Part shown: positions 1 to 11,582 of the stretch, piece by piece
Position numbering within the stretch: position 1 is the first letter of the stretch
Layout: every line of letters begins with the position of its first letter
Origin: Amphimedon queenslandica
Taxonomy: Eukaryota; Porifera; Demospongiae; Haplosclerida; Niphatidae
Assembly (NCBI RefSeq): GCF_000090795.2
Contig: NW_003546465.1
Span: 129,031-152,653 of the forward strand
DNA length: 23,623 bases
Direction: 5' to 3'
Notes under the pieces: generated by a model
The model's input: only the letters and a program-made list of their open reading frames with translations
Databases searched by the model: none
Told to the model about the DNA's origin: nothing
Program-made: the position numbers and the translations under genes

Positions 1-3000
1 GGCTGGATAGGCACTCCTCCACTCTCTAATCCTTTCTTAGGCTGGTTGGCATTAGCTCTGTCAGGATGATTGGATTACCCTCTGTAGTCGCTCCTATGAA
101 CTGAAGGAGGTTAGGATGACGTATTTAGAAGCAATATTCATTTCCCGAGAGAATGTCCCAATGTTATAAGGAGAGATGATGACTTCGTAGAGACACTTTG
201 CAGCAACCTTCAGACCACGAAAACCAGCCACTTTGACATCTCCCCATCCTCCTTTACCAAGGACTACCTCTGTCATTGTAATCTCTCTTCTCTTCATTAC
301 CCAGGAAGACTCTGCCACTTGTATCTGCTCTTCAAGTTGTCTCTCTCTTTCTTGGAACTCTCTCTCTCTTTCCTCAAGCTGTTGCTCTCTTTCTTGAAGC
401 TGTCGTTGAAGATCCTGTTCTCTTTGCTGGCCACCTTCTACTTGCCTTTGAAGCTGTTGCTCTCTTTCTTGAGATTCTCTCTCTCTTGACTGAAGTTGCT
501 GCTGTGCTTGTTGAAGTTGCCTCTGAAGATCCTGTTCTCGTTCCCTGGCCTGTTGAATTTGTAGCTCTGATTCCCTCTCCTTTTCTTGAAGCTGTCGTTG
601 AAGATCCTGTTCTCTTTGCTGGCCACCTTCTACTTGCTTTTGAAACTGTCGCTCTCTTTCTTGAGATTCTCTCTCTCTTGACTGAAGTTGCTGCTGTGCT
701 TGTTGAAGTTGCCTCTGAAGATCCTGCTCTCTTTCCCTGGCCTGTTGAATTTCCCTCTCTCTTTCTTGTCCTTGTTGCTGTGCTTGTTGAAGTTGTCGTT
801 CTCTTCCTTGAAGTTGTTGCTGTAGTCTGTTTCTAACTTGTTCCTTTTCTCTTCTCTCCTCCTGTAGTTCCCTTTCCCTTTCTTGTAGTACACGTGTCAG
901 ACGGTCTATTTCTTTTCTATCCTCAGGTTGAACAGGTTGAGATGCTTCCCATTCTCTTCTCCTTTCTTGTAGTTTCTCTTGATACTGGTCCAAAGGTATT
1001 ATACTAGTAGACCAATCATTATTACTAGTATATCCTATACAGTAACACAATAGTTGAATTAATGACAAATGCATGTACATGTACATGTATAATAATATCT
1101 GTAAGGTCAGTTAACAAAACAAAAGGCTACCGTATTTCCTTAAAATCTTTTCACTCTAGAATTCTATCCGCCCTTGAATTATATACGCACCATTAAGAAG
1201 GCTGAATGAAATAATATTGCGCATGCACAGTAGTATTAATGCATAATTGCACATGTTAGCTATAGAGGAAGTCCAAAAAATTGTGATAAAATGGAGCTGA
1301 AGTTATTAGTATTCGCCCTTGAATACTATTCACCCCTGTATTGTACCTGCAGTGCTCTTGATGCTGAAATTAATAGTACCCGTGAGTAGAATTCAAGGAA
1401 ATATGGTATACTGTTAATTATTATATTCAATATGTACAAATTGTGTATATTCAATACCATTTGTATTTACATGTACTCACTGAGTTCAATAACTGCTGTG
1501 TCAGTGTATGATGAGCTTCCTCCAAACACAATTATCCAGTTAGTGGTTGGAGTCACACTCCAAACTGAGAGAGAATGACGCCATCTATCAGTGACAAAGT
1601 CTGGTATGCTTTTCTACAAGATAAGAGTTACAATTTATTAATAACGATTAATTTCATTTTCTTTTGTATTATTTTGTTCTTTAAATGAAAATGATGCTAT
1701 TCCTCAATACTGTACAGTGTATTATGTATCTACAAACCACACCCACAAACTATAAGCCACACCCTAAACCAATATAGTGTTGTATTATTAATGTAAACCA
1801 TTCTTTCAGTAATTATTAATTATTTACATTATACAGTATAACATACATAAGTACAATACTTGATTACTAGTACATAATAATAACCAGTTATGATGTATTG
1901 TTATTATATTATAATATACTTACCAGTTCCTTCCATGATTTATTGTTAATATCAAATATCCAAATATCATAAGTAAGAAATCCACCCACCACTAGTAGGT
2001 GTGGTCCTGAGCTAGTGTTAACCAATACACTGGAATGAGAACGTCTTTCCTTAGGCCATTGTACTGATCCTCCAGGATTAGGTAACTTTGAAGAATTCTA
2101 AAATAATGAAAATAAAATTTAATTATCATTCTACCATGCCTATTTGCCATTGACCAATTAGATTGCAGCGTTGGAGGTAAGCAAAATCTGATATTAGAGT
2201 AAATGAAATTAATACTCTAATATCTATGGTATAACCAACTTCTACCATGACATTGAAAACAACTACCAGCTGCTGATAAACAACTACCAGCTGTTGACAT
2301 ATACATCATATCTAAAAGACTAGGCCAGTTAGGAATCAACCAAGCTTGACAAATGCAAATGGACTAATAAGAGCATAAGCGTAGAGCGCCAGGTTTCTAA
2401 GTAATGTTGTTCCAGTATGACTTTTTCATTTCAGTTCAAGTTTAGTTCCACTGAAATTACTTTTAATTTCAGTTCTAGTTACCTACTTCTCGGTAAAATA
2501 ATTTTAGTTCTAGTACTAGTTTCAGTATTCTATAATGGCTAAAGTTTTAGTTCTAGTTTAGTTCTAGTACTATAGGCTTTTTAAATTTCAGTTCCGGTAT
2601 ATAGTTCCAGTACTTAGTCCTTTTGATTTTCAGTACTTAATTTTAGTTCCAGTTCATTTATAGTTTTGGTTATAGTTCAAACAAAAAACAACAATACCAA
2701 ACACAAGCTTTTGCTTATAGCAATAAAGTTTAGTATTGTTTACAAGTAGTCTATATTCTTGCGAAGCAATAGACGGTGACATCCTACTTCCTATATAGTA
2801 TTTTAGTTCTTAGAATATTTTAGTTCCAGTATAAGTTAAAGTACCTGTTAAAATTTTATTTAAGTTCTAGTTCTAGTTCCAGTAAATGTAGGGTAAATTA
2901 AATAGTATGAGTACATAGTTCTAGTTAACTGTAATACAAATATTTTTAGTTCCAGTCTATAGAACAGGAACTAAAAATAAAAACCTGTACTTTAAGCCAT

Positions 3001-4869
3001 TCTAGTTCTAGTTCCGAAGAACTGGAACAACACTATTTCTAAGTGTTCGTGGGAGGTATCTAATATATTTAGAAACCTGGTATTCTGCAATCTGATTGGT
3101 CAATTGCAACTAGGCATGGTAGAACTATGGTTTTACACCTCAGTATCGGTTTCTATGGTATTTATTAACCTCACGACTGCGTCGCTCGGTTAATAAATAC
3201 CATAGAAACATCTACCTTGGTGTATAACCTATACTTATACTACCTTGCGGACGTCCAGGAACAACTTATAAAACTTCCTGAACCAGTTTATCTTTATTTA
3301 CTTCGAAGCATAGTAGCCAAGTGTCTTGAGGCATTATTTGACAGAGTAAGCAAACTTTTCGCATAGAAAAAGAGCTAGAAAGGAATAGAGACCAAGGTAG
3401 AGACTCCATGTTCAACTAAGCCATGTGTTTGTTTTGAAAGAGGCGTGTTTTGGGCGTGTTTCTACTACTTACACTCATGGAGTGCGAGCGGAGAAGATAT
3501 CGCTGCTTGTTTTCATGAGAAGAGTCAGAAGACAGTGAAGAGAAGAGTCCCTTTGCTCTTATAAACCTTTGCTAGTGAAGGAAAGTGTCTTTAGCTATAG
3601 ATATGGCATGGTAGAAGTCTGTTATACACCTTGGTCTCGGTTGCTATGGGTTTATTTTACTGCATGAGGGATTGCGTCCCTCAGTAAAATAAATCCCATA
3701 GAAACCTCGACCTCGGTGTATAACCTATACTAAACTACACCCACACACTCAGTGTTATGAATAATACACACATACAATACATTATTAATTAATGTAATTA
3801 TACTAATAATACACTCACCACTGATGTATCAGTAAAATTAAGAATATATACATCATTACTCCTTCCATTAGCAGTGGCACCTCCAAATAATATAGCACTG
3901 GAATTATTAATTGATGTTAAAGTGAAGTCAAAAATAGGAGGTGATCTGTCTCCAGTGACAGTCGGTGATATCCATTGTCCTAAAAATATCAATAATAATA
4001 ATTAGTGTGAATGGAATGCATTGGGTGGAACAAACTAGTTGATATTTCTTTGATCATATTATCAAATAATTAGGAGTGACAACCATGAACAAACAAGCAA
4101 GCAATTCTCAATGCAACCAGTCTGAGTGGGGAACCACCAAATAGCAATACTTCATTATATTAATATAAACTGTATGTGCTCTGACCTGTTGAGAGTTTAT
4201 AGAAATGGATCTCATTGCATCGTTGATAACCTTCACCACTGTACTGGGCACCAGATTGTGGTGGTGTATTATTAGAAGATGATCCATATCCTCCAATTAC
4301 TACAAGATAGTCCTCACCGTTCACTTTTATTGCTATCATGTCACAGAAGGACTTCATCATAGGACCATGATGAGATGTAGTAGGAGAGAGTTCCTTCCAA
4401 TTGAACGTATCAACATTAAAACTGTATAAAATATTAAATAATATTTATCAGTAACTATCATGTTTACCTGTATAAACTATTATGACGACAGCCAGGATGA
4501 TTACACCATCCTCCGAAATAAAATATTTCCCTTCCAATGGCAGCAGCTGCATAATACACAACACCCAGTGGAGGGTTACCAGTGGTGGGTTTCTGCTCCC
4601 ACCTACCAGTCCTTAGGTGACACACCTCCATCACAGAACACATTGATTTCTTCTTTTCATTATTATGTACATTAGGGAGATCAGGCTGGTCCCCACCCCA
4701 CATGTACAGGTAGTCTCCTACCCGTACAGTGGAGTGTCTGTCCCTCTTCCCTGGTTGATAGTCTATAGATAACAAGAGGTAACAGTAACTGAATGATACA
4801 CTAATAGTAACAACACACCAGTCATAATCAAGTATAAACAAAATACTGACCTGGTGCTTTTGCTGCCAT
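1..4869 (-). CDS. Kelch-propeller / coiled-coil / protein kinase gene, 3' partial, kinase frameshifted
   Basis: Probably a signalling kinase (tyrosine-kinase-like type) with a Kelch sensor domain; that role is inference. Exons, all phase-matched with GT/AG: 4851-4869 (start MAAKAP), 4468-4762, 4186-4421, 3819-3979, 1924-2097, 1481-1613, 1-1034. The first six exons encode about 339 residues with six hydrophobic-GG Kelch motifs (YMWGGD, FYFGGW, VVIGGY, AILFGGA, LVVGGF, IIVFGGS), which fits a full six-bladed propeller. The last exon encodes about 240 residues of Gln/Glu/Arg coiled coil. A kinase N-lobe follows, with glycine loop GKGGWGDV and VAAK lysine. After MNIASK the frame breaks near 120 and a stop appears at 94. 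The kinase sequence continues in the next frame (RHPNLLQFIGATTEGNP), then breaks again near 30. The gene is therefore a pseudogene, a truncated-kinase allele, or an assembly error. Exon structure is confident; functionality is not. Confidence 0.8.
390..753 (-). repeat. 192-bp tandem repeat in the coiled-coil exon
   Basis: Two near-identical units lie exactly 192 bp (64 codons) apart. The block at 393-560 is matched at 585-752 with few changes. It encodes the repeating REREQDLQRQLQQAQQQ-type heptads. Shorter QERE units extend it on both sides (340-900). The unit is a multiple of three, so copy-number change would lengthen the coil without breaking the frame. Confidence 0.85.
1128..1408. mobile_element. 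Small inverted-repeat element in kinase-gene intron 6
   Basis: The ends are imperfect inverted repeats of about 14 bp: TACCGTATTTCCTT at 1128-1141 and AAGGAAATATGGTA at 1395-1408. Internal CGCCCTTGAAT-like segments are also repeated. The outermost TA on each side would fit a TA target duplication, as made by Tc1/mariner-type transposases, but the assignment is uncertain. There is no coding capacity, so it would be non-autonomous. It lies in the intron between 1035 and 1480. Confidence 0.55.
2129..3124. mobile_element. Foldback element of about 1 kb in kinase-gene intron 4
   Basis: The outer arm 2129-2168 (TTCTACCATGCC...GATTGCAG) is inverted at 3085-3124. A second inner pair follows: 2389-2400 against 3069-3080, and 2405-2416 against 3021-3031. 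The core (about 2417-3020) is filled with degenerate short repeats of the type TTTTAGTTCCAGT. The left shoulder holds a 12-bp hairpin (2190-2201/2213-2224) and a 21-bp direct duplication (about 2257-2298). Long nested arms around a simple-repeat core are typical of foldback-type non-autonomous elements. No ORF and no clear target duplication were seen. Confidence 0.6.
3129..3228. mobile_element. Palindromic MITE-like hairpin, copy 1
   Basis: About 100 bp of near-perfect inverted repeat. Outer ends GGTTTTACACC and GGTGTATAAC enclose arms containing TTTCTATGGTATTTATTAA and its complement, around a GC-containing centre (CGACTGCGTCGC). It lies in kinase-gene intron 4. A second copy of the same family lies at 3621-3724. 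Confidence 0.65.
3621..3724. mobile_element. Palindromic MITE-like hairpin, copy 2
   Basis: Ends GTTATACACC (3621-3630) and GGTGTATAAC (3715-3724) are perfect 10-bp inverted repeats. Inner arms TGCTATGGGTTTATTTTACTG and their complement meet at GAGGGATTGCGTCCCTC. This copy and 3129-3228 share the same ends, the CTATGG/CCATAG arm and the same 3' flank (CCTATACT). Confidence 0.65.
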
Positions 4870-5332
4870 TTTGTTTAGAGGTAACGCCCTTCAATAAAGC
4901 AATTTTAATGAAGTGGACCATATAGAACTAATCAACTGAGAGCTAACTACAAGCAGTTATACTGGTAACAAAATCTATCTATTTGGAAAAACTGCTAAAT
5001 GACAAATTTAAATTTTGACTGCATAATTTAGCTCTGCATAACTTCTAATAATTGCAAAATACCTCTTAGCTGCTTTATTGCATGCAGAGTTTATAGAAAT
5101 CCAGCCTTAAATTTGCTAATATTTTAATGCAGAAACTTGCTAATGTTAGTGCACGTGCATGTATGAATACAATTATTATTATTTCAATTTTCAATCAACG
5201 AGACAATGAATTAATTGTAATACATGTAGTTATGTACATGCATTAATTAACCGTATTTTACTGTTATGATACATACAACAATTAATTCATTATTATTGTT
5301 GTTATTATTATTATTGTTATTTTTTCTTATTA
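4870..5332. other. Intergenic region upstream of the Kelch-kinase gene
   Basis: No coding exon seen. The 3' end of the minus-strand gene at 5333-7393 and the start of the Kelch-kinase gene (4869) are 463 bp apart, so this stretch must hold a terminator/poly(A) region and a promoter. It is AT-rich. A TTATTATTG-type microsatellite runs through about 5280-5340, directly after the upstream stop codon. Confidence 0.5.
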
Positions 5333-7393
5333 TTATAATATTGTTCCTTCAGTGTCTTTATGTAGTATAATATCAACAGCAAGTACAGCCATTGTGGTAG
5401 ACCTGATCACATCTCTATCCATTACATTCCTATCATTGGTTCCTCTGTATAACTGTATGTGACCATTAAGCAGTCTGTATCCACAATACTCAAGCATTGG
5501 ACGAAGAGCAGGATCAGCCCATGCTCCTTTATCACAGAAACTGTGGAGACAGGACACAGCTGGAGTGCATTTAAACTGTACATGCATTGAGGAATAGAGT
5601 AATAGAGTATTATTAGTTATTATTAGTATCATGCTATACTTGTCTTAGTAGCTTTTGTCTTTGTCTTGATGATAGAGCTACTGCTTTAGTTAACATATCA
5701 ACATTGAAACCTGCCACAAAAGAAGTTAAGTTGACTGTGATAATAATTACAATTTGTATTAGCAACCAGTTCAAATGGCTTTTTGCATAGTATAAGTACA
5801 CATCAATATGCATCAGAAAATTGGAGCCATTTTTTGGAAAAAGAACAGGGATCATTTTTTTAATTGGCCTAATTTTTAAAAATGGCCTTAACTGAAGATC
5901 ATAATCTGCTCAAACTTTTTACACAGCAAAAGTACAATTCTGGTTCTATTGTAAAGTCTTATAGTAGCTTACTCTGTATTGGATCAGTTATTAGGAGGAG
6001 TGCTTGTATCTCCTTGCTCCTCTCCCTCATATTGGTTTTATTAAGAGACTCAATGACACTATTAACTTCACTACTAGCATATTGAGCACCTGCACTGGGA
6101 TCCATTAGACCACCTTTATCACACTAATGAATGAATGAATGAATTATAATAGTAATACTATTGAACTAGCATAAATTACATCTTACATGCATGTACATGT
6201 ACACAGTAAATTTACATTTACATGTAGCTTTCTCTCTCTCTCTCTCTTTCCTTCTCTACTATTGTAATGAGGAGACAAAACTTAAACTAAACTAGCCATA
6301 GCAAATTAACGCAGATAATTGTACATGTACAGTACATGTAGCTTCAGTCATTCAGCATATAAACATTGCCTTCAATTAAAGCAGTTTTTCTTTCTAGTTT
6401 TTAAAGCATCTTATATAGCCACATGATGAACACATTTATTTGTAAAACAACTAAAACCCACCAAAATTGTCTCTACATGTACAATGTACTTTTCACTGAC
6501 AATAGACTATTGTGTGTATTCATTGCAGTGTACAGTAAATGGCTTACAATATCATGTATATCTCTCATTTCATAATTAGCTGTAGCAGTGTTAACCAATA
6601 TTGACTGTAGCGATGATTGGAGCTGAGGATTAGCATGTACGGCTTCCATCAGTGGCTCTACTTTATTGGCCATTTCTACAAACAATAACACACGTACACC
6701 TAATGTTATAGCAATGGTGGCAATCTGCCAGTACTTTGTAGTAGAGGGTGATATATTTAGCAGGTCTAAGGTAAGCAGTTATAATGGGCACCGCTCCAAA
6801 TTACCTTGATTAAAAGTACACTGCATATACGTACATGTACATGGTCACTCACAATTTTTAAAGGTTATGTAATCTGATGCATAATCTTAAATCATTTTAA
6901 GTCCTCTTTGGCTCAAAACAGATAAAGTAGTATGATTTATGATATCATCTCTTTTACTGTACAGTCTAGTCAATACAGATAGCTTGCCAAAGCACAGTGA
7001 CCATATGCAGTGGGCATAAAATACATGTATTTGCAATACTATAGATCTACATGTACCTCTATAAGTCAAGTCTTTGAAGTCTGACAGTTTGTACAGCTTG
7101 ACTGGTGAGGCTGACATTGTCTCTTTGATATTATTACCTGCGCCAGTTTTACCATTAGACGAGTCCACACTCCCAGCAGTAGGCGAAGGAGATTGAGGCT
7201 GACTGCTGTTGCTATAAGACGTCACAGGAGGAAAGGAAGAGTCCAATGTTAGAGAGACTGAAGGAGAGAGAGCAGCTCCTGATGGAGTAGCTGGAGAGTA
7301 GAGAGGGGGAGAGATAGGAGGAGGAGAGCGGGAGGTTTGAGCGTCTCTTTCAACTACGAGTGACATTCTTTGATGCTTGGAGCCCAAAGGCAT
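5333..7393 (-). CDS. Unrecognised 309-residue protein, five exons
   Basis: Exons in order: 7057-7393, 6548-6675, 5973-6123, 5640-5710, 5333-5575. All have GT/AG ends and consistent phases (1, 0, 1, 0), and the last ends in TAA. Residues 1-95 are low-complexity Ser/Pro-rich (SRSPPPISPPLYSPATPSG) and probably disordered. From about residue 100 the chain is helical-looking and leucine-rich (KLYKLSDFKDLTYREMANKV). The motif IHDICDKGGLMDP near residue 150 is echoed near residue 240 as LHSFCDKGAWADP, suggesting an internal repeat. The last intron is only 64 bp, with a TACTAAT-like branch site. If it is not spliced, a TAG stop follows at 5634-5636, giving a 226-residue form. I do not recognise the family. 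The gene reads in the same direction as its neighbours and lies 263 bp downstream of nardilysin. Confidence 0.7.
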
Positions 7394-7656
7394 GAGAGAG
7401 AGGATGTCTTTACACTTGAAGACTGGAGGAGCTAGAGCTCTCTGACGCTATTTGTGTTACTACACGATAACTGCCTTGCTGTACTGTCGTGCTATGAGCT
7501 GGACTCGACCTTTTATGTGAATAATAATGTATGGGCGAGGCTACAATCAACAGCATAAAATTGGCTGCAATTATAAGTCAAAAATAATGATAAAAGTGCA
7601 AATTGCATTTATAAATATATCTATCAACTAAGTATTAAATTAATATATAAAACAGC
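7394..7656. promoter_or_regulatory. Short spacer between the nardilysin stop and the next gene start
   Basis: These 263 bp must hold the nardilysin 3' end and the promoter/leader of the unrecognised gene, both on the minus strand. The part next to 7656 is AT-rich; the part next to 7394 is more balanced. I see no canonical AATAAA on the minus strand just after the nardilysin stop, only AT-rich variants. Confidence 0.4.
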
Positions 7657-10600
7657 TTATTTCTTGCTGGCATTTTGAGGCGAAGGCCCTCTAGGATACT
7701 CCTTTAATCCTCTCTTAAAATGAAGCACGTCCTTTTCACTAATACATATACATCCAGTAGCCCCTTTATCCTTAAAACAAGGCTCAATTCCTTTATTATG
7801 ACTACCAGGAACTGTCTCTGGTAAATTCTCCAGACTACCCAGTACTGCTCCTACTGCATTCTTAGCTATAAAAGAGCTTGTTTCTTCATCATTCCTAGCT
7901 TCTATTGGTAGAGATGGAGATAAAGAATCTCTAATATTTCGATCATCAATATTCCTTGTTGAAGTAGATGTACTGCTATGCAAGGTAGTGGTGATGCTAT
8001 CAGTGTATTCTTGTGTTGTACTACTGGTAGTAGATGATGCTGTACTATTGGCAGTAGTGGGGGCTATTGCTTCAGTATTGAGAGTAGGGAGTCGAGATGG
8101 GGGAGCATGACCCTTTTGACTCAATACCTAAAAATATACCGTAAATGTATTATTTTGATCAAAATGTACCTAACGGCCATGTACTACAGTACAGGGTATT
8201 TTGTGAAAAATCGCTAGGAGAGAATTCTTTATTTTTATTATAGTTTCTGATGCATATACATGTTCTTATGTGTCATAGAAAGTTTGAGCTGATTCCGATG
8301 AAAATTGGATTTTTTACGAATTTTTAAAGTTGCTCCAAAATCGAGCCAAAGTCCCTGTACTATAGTACAGTGTCTTTGGCCAAATTTCGCCAAAAATGAA
8401 AAGTAGAAACTTCTTCATTTTTATAATTTTTCCTGATGCATATACATGTTCTCATGTTGTGTAGCAAGTTTGAGTTGATTCCGATCAAAATTGGATTTTT
8501 TACGAATTTTAAAAGTTGCTAAAAATTCAGCTGTAATGCATAATACATTCATTCATGTACATGTACATTGTACCTTCACACTTAGTTTCCTGTAGTTCTC
8601 TCCTCCTGATTGAAGGTATCTCTTCAACCAGCGACAAGCCTTTGTCTTTGTTATAGTCTGGAGTATCTTTACGTGTTTCTCTAACCGGTCAAACTGGTAT
8701 GACTGGGTTAGTATCTCGGACCAGTTCCGATCAACTTCGTCGTCAAGACAGTCATCATCTTCTTCTTTCATGTCTATAAGAGCATCAACCTTGAGAGGGA
8801 GAGAGGGGTGAGGGGGAGAGAGAGAGAGGGGTGAGGGGGAGAGAGGGAAGAAAATTAGAGTTGAAGACATTACAATAATTATAAAGAGAAGAGTTGGAGA
8901 GAACTAAAAAAGATTAGTTTCTGCTTTTACATGTGATTGGAATTTCTCTCCACTCCACGATTCCAAATCGTCAACAAACTTTGACACAAACTCCTTCATA
9001 CATTGGCAAGCATAATCATCACTATAGCAAAACAAAAAATAAAAAACAGACACCCACAGTCTACAAAGCTAGAAGCTAAATCAATATTTACTACTACACG
9101 TATGTGTACGAGCAAATTAGAGTAAATATTGACAGACATACTTAGTCTTTGTTGCCTGTGTCATGACTGTTATTGATAGGCCGCTCACTTTGTGGGTGTT
9201 ATGATCTGATACATATACTGTGTAACTGAATAATGCCAGAGGAGGAATAGAGGAGATACACATTGAAGAGGAGAAATGGAGGAAAAGGAGAGGATAATGA
9301 GAGAGAGGGGGAGGGAGGGAGGGAGAGAGAGAAAGAAAAGTTGAAGTGAAAGACATCATTAGCACGTCTTTATTATAAAAAATTAAAGGATTACCCTAAT
9401 TGCTTTTTAGTTCTCAGTTCATCAAAGCAAGGCTCATTCATGCAGTCCTAGAAAAAAACAAAAATTAACTGGGTAACTCACAAAATTTTACAAAAATACT
9501 CATTCAAATCGATGATACAAGTATTATTAATTTATTAATTTAGAATCATTTACTGCAATAAGTTCAGCCAGTACTTCTTCCCTTGGTTCAGCTATTGACA
9601 ACTGATAGTAATCAGTTAGTACAGTGCTGAGTGAGTCCCTGTCATTATTAGCAGTAATTAGATTTACATCAGTATTGCTTGGTAGCCTTAGACACTTCGG
9701 CTAAAAGAAAAGAAAAATAATAATAATGATTAAAATTAATTAAATAAATTCTTTATATATGTATAACAGCTATTCAAACAGTACCTTTACTCTTTCAGTG
9801 GTCAATGGCTTAAAATTCCAAACACTAAAAAAATTTAGTCAAAATCATTTAAATTTTTAATGATAGCCACACCCACCTACACAGGAACTCCATTAGTTGG
9901 ACCGACTCCTATAATAACCAAAACTAGTAAAACTCAGTAAAACTCGGTATACTCACGGTGGCAGTGATGTTACCCTGAACTAGTGCTTCAACGAAAAACT
10001 CTCCACGAAGAGTCTTCACAAAAACCTACCAATCAATGTCACATGACTGAATGTCACATGATGTATTGCTTACATTATAATCATCAAGGTTTAATTTTGA
10101 TAATATTTCAATTCGACCAGTAATAGGAATGTGATTCTTTTCAAGTAAATATAATCGTAGAAATCTTTAAAATAAAATAATTAATGTATTATAAATTATT
10201 AACGAACTACATGTACATGTACACATACTTGCTGTGTTTAGTTGATTTCAGTAATAAATTGGAATAAGATTGATTGAGCTGCTCCTGTAAACAATAAATA
10301 AAATTAAATAAATAAACAAACAAATAAATGAATATATACTTTTGCTGTATTAAAATGTCCTTCAGGGGGTTCAAAACTCGACATAAAATTAATCAACATT
10401 TTAAATAAATCCTACATTAACAAATAAATCAATAAATAATAAATGTACATGTACATGTACTTATACCGGCAGCTTGTGGTTAAATCCATACATAGATAAT
10501 GATAGTCCAGTGTATGATATAGTTAATGAATATCTATTTTTAATAATAATAATAATAATGTAATAAATAATTTTTTAGTTTTTACTCATATCCAGCTGCA

Positions 10601-11582
10601 ATAGCTTCATATCCTTGCTCCATTATGCCAGTGTTGAACAACTGAGTGAATAAATCCATTAAAACTGTACTATAAAATGAAATAAAATAAAATAATAATC
10701 TATTTTTATCCTACTATTGTTCCTACTATTGTTCCTACTACACTATGTTTATAATTAAAAAAATAATAATAATAATAATAGATGTACATGAAGTCATGAT
10801 AATAATATAATTTTTATACTGTCTATACTCACATTTCTGGTGCCAACTGAAATTCATTCGGAGTAACAAACGAGACACAAATTGATGCTACAATCAGTAC
10901 AATGTACAAGAAATAAATGTATAATTATTAATAAATAAATACAGGAGCTGTGAATGATGGACTAACGGACCTTTAGGGAGATCAAAAACATCATCCTTCT
11001 TGTACCAGATTTTATAATGAGGAGTTTCCTTGATAATTACTGGATACTACAAAATTTAAGAGAGAAAGAGAAACAGACAGACAGACAGAGAGAAGGAGAG
11101 AGAGGGAAAGAAAGGTGGAAAAGTATTATGAAAACTAAACTTACTTTTGTCTGTGGTACATCTTCAGCTAATAGCTCAAACTTGGAAGCTAACATGAACA
11201 ATAAAAAATTAATATTTATTATTTTGAACGGTTTTTGTTACCGATAAACTTGTTTGGTTGTGGCAAATGTAGCTCAGGATTAAGAGACAAATCTACATAA
11301 TAATAATAATAATAATAAACTAATAAATGTTAATAATAATTATTAAAATACATGTACATGTACATACTTTTCCAGCTCCTTTCCCATTCTAAACTGACAA
11401 CTAAAAATAGAAAGAAATTAATTCAAAAGATACATTTACTTGTATATACATTGTGTACCTTCTTTACTGTATTTAGTGTTGAACCAAGGGGCAGTGTTGT
11501 GACACTCATCTTTGAGTGTTTTTGAAATTAAACAAATGAAGGAATTGGAGGGAGAGAGGGAGTTTAGTAATGAAGATATCAA
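7657..11582 (-). other. NRDC: Nardilysin exons 21-40 (residues 483-1133)
   Basis: Exon coordinates from 5' to 3': 11459-11582, 11368-11400, 11242-11292, 11145-11188, 10971-11046, 10833-10887, 10586-10669, 10467-10533, 10340-10411, 10229-10284, 10074-10164, 9957-10025, 9877-9908, 9785-9824, 9554-9700, 9395-9447, 9142-9225, 8931-9021, 8574-8789, 7657-8127. Exon 21 opens with LISSLLNSLSP and holds DECHNTAPWFNTKYS, matching the nardilysin/IDE segment that follows exon 20. For exon 37 the correct acceptor is the AG before TTACACAG, which gives LGYTVYV; the later AG breaks the frame. The last exon carries a Ser/Thr-rich linker (residues about 995-1030) and then CICISEKDVLHFKRGL, which resembles the conserved M16 C-terminal end. 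Confidence 0.88.

Noticed and set aside
94..130. An intron, rather than a frameshift, ending the kinase reading frame
   Set aside because: Kinase sequence resumes in the next frame with no gap at the expected residue, so there is no room for an intron.
486..836. Plus-strand frame of 116 residues rich in Val/Glu/Leu
   Set aside because: Antisense shadow of the repetitive Gln/Glu/Arg coiled-coil exon; its pattern follows the 192-bp repeat.
4464..4675. Plus-strand frame over the Kelch exon
   Set aside because: Antisense to a well-supported Kelch exon with phase-matched splice sites.
9117..9225. Acceptor after TTACACAG for nardilysin exon 37
   Set aside because: It breaks the frame with exon 36; the upstream AG (exon start 9225) restores LGYTVYV.
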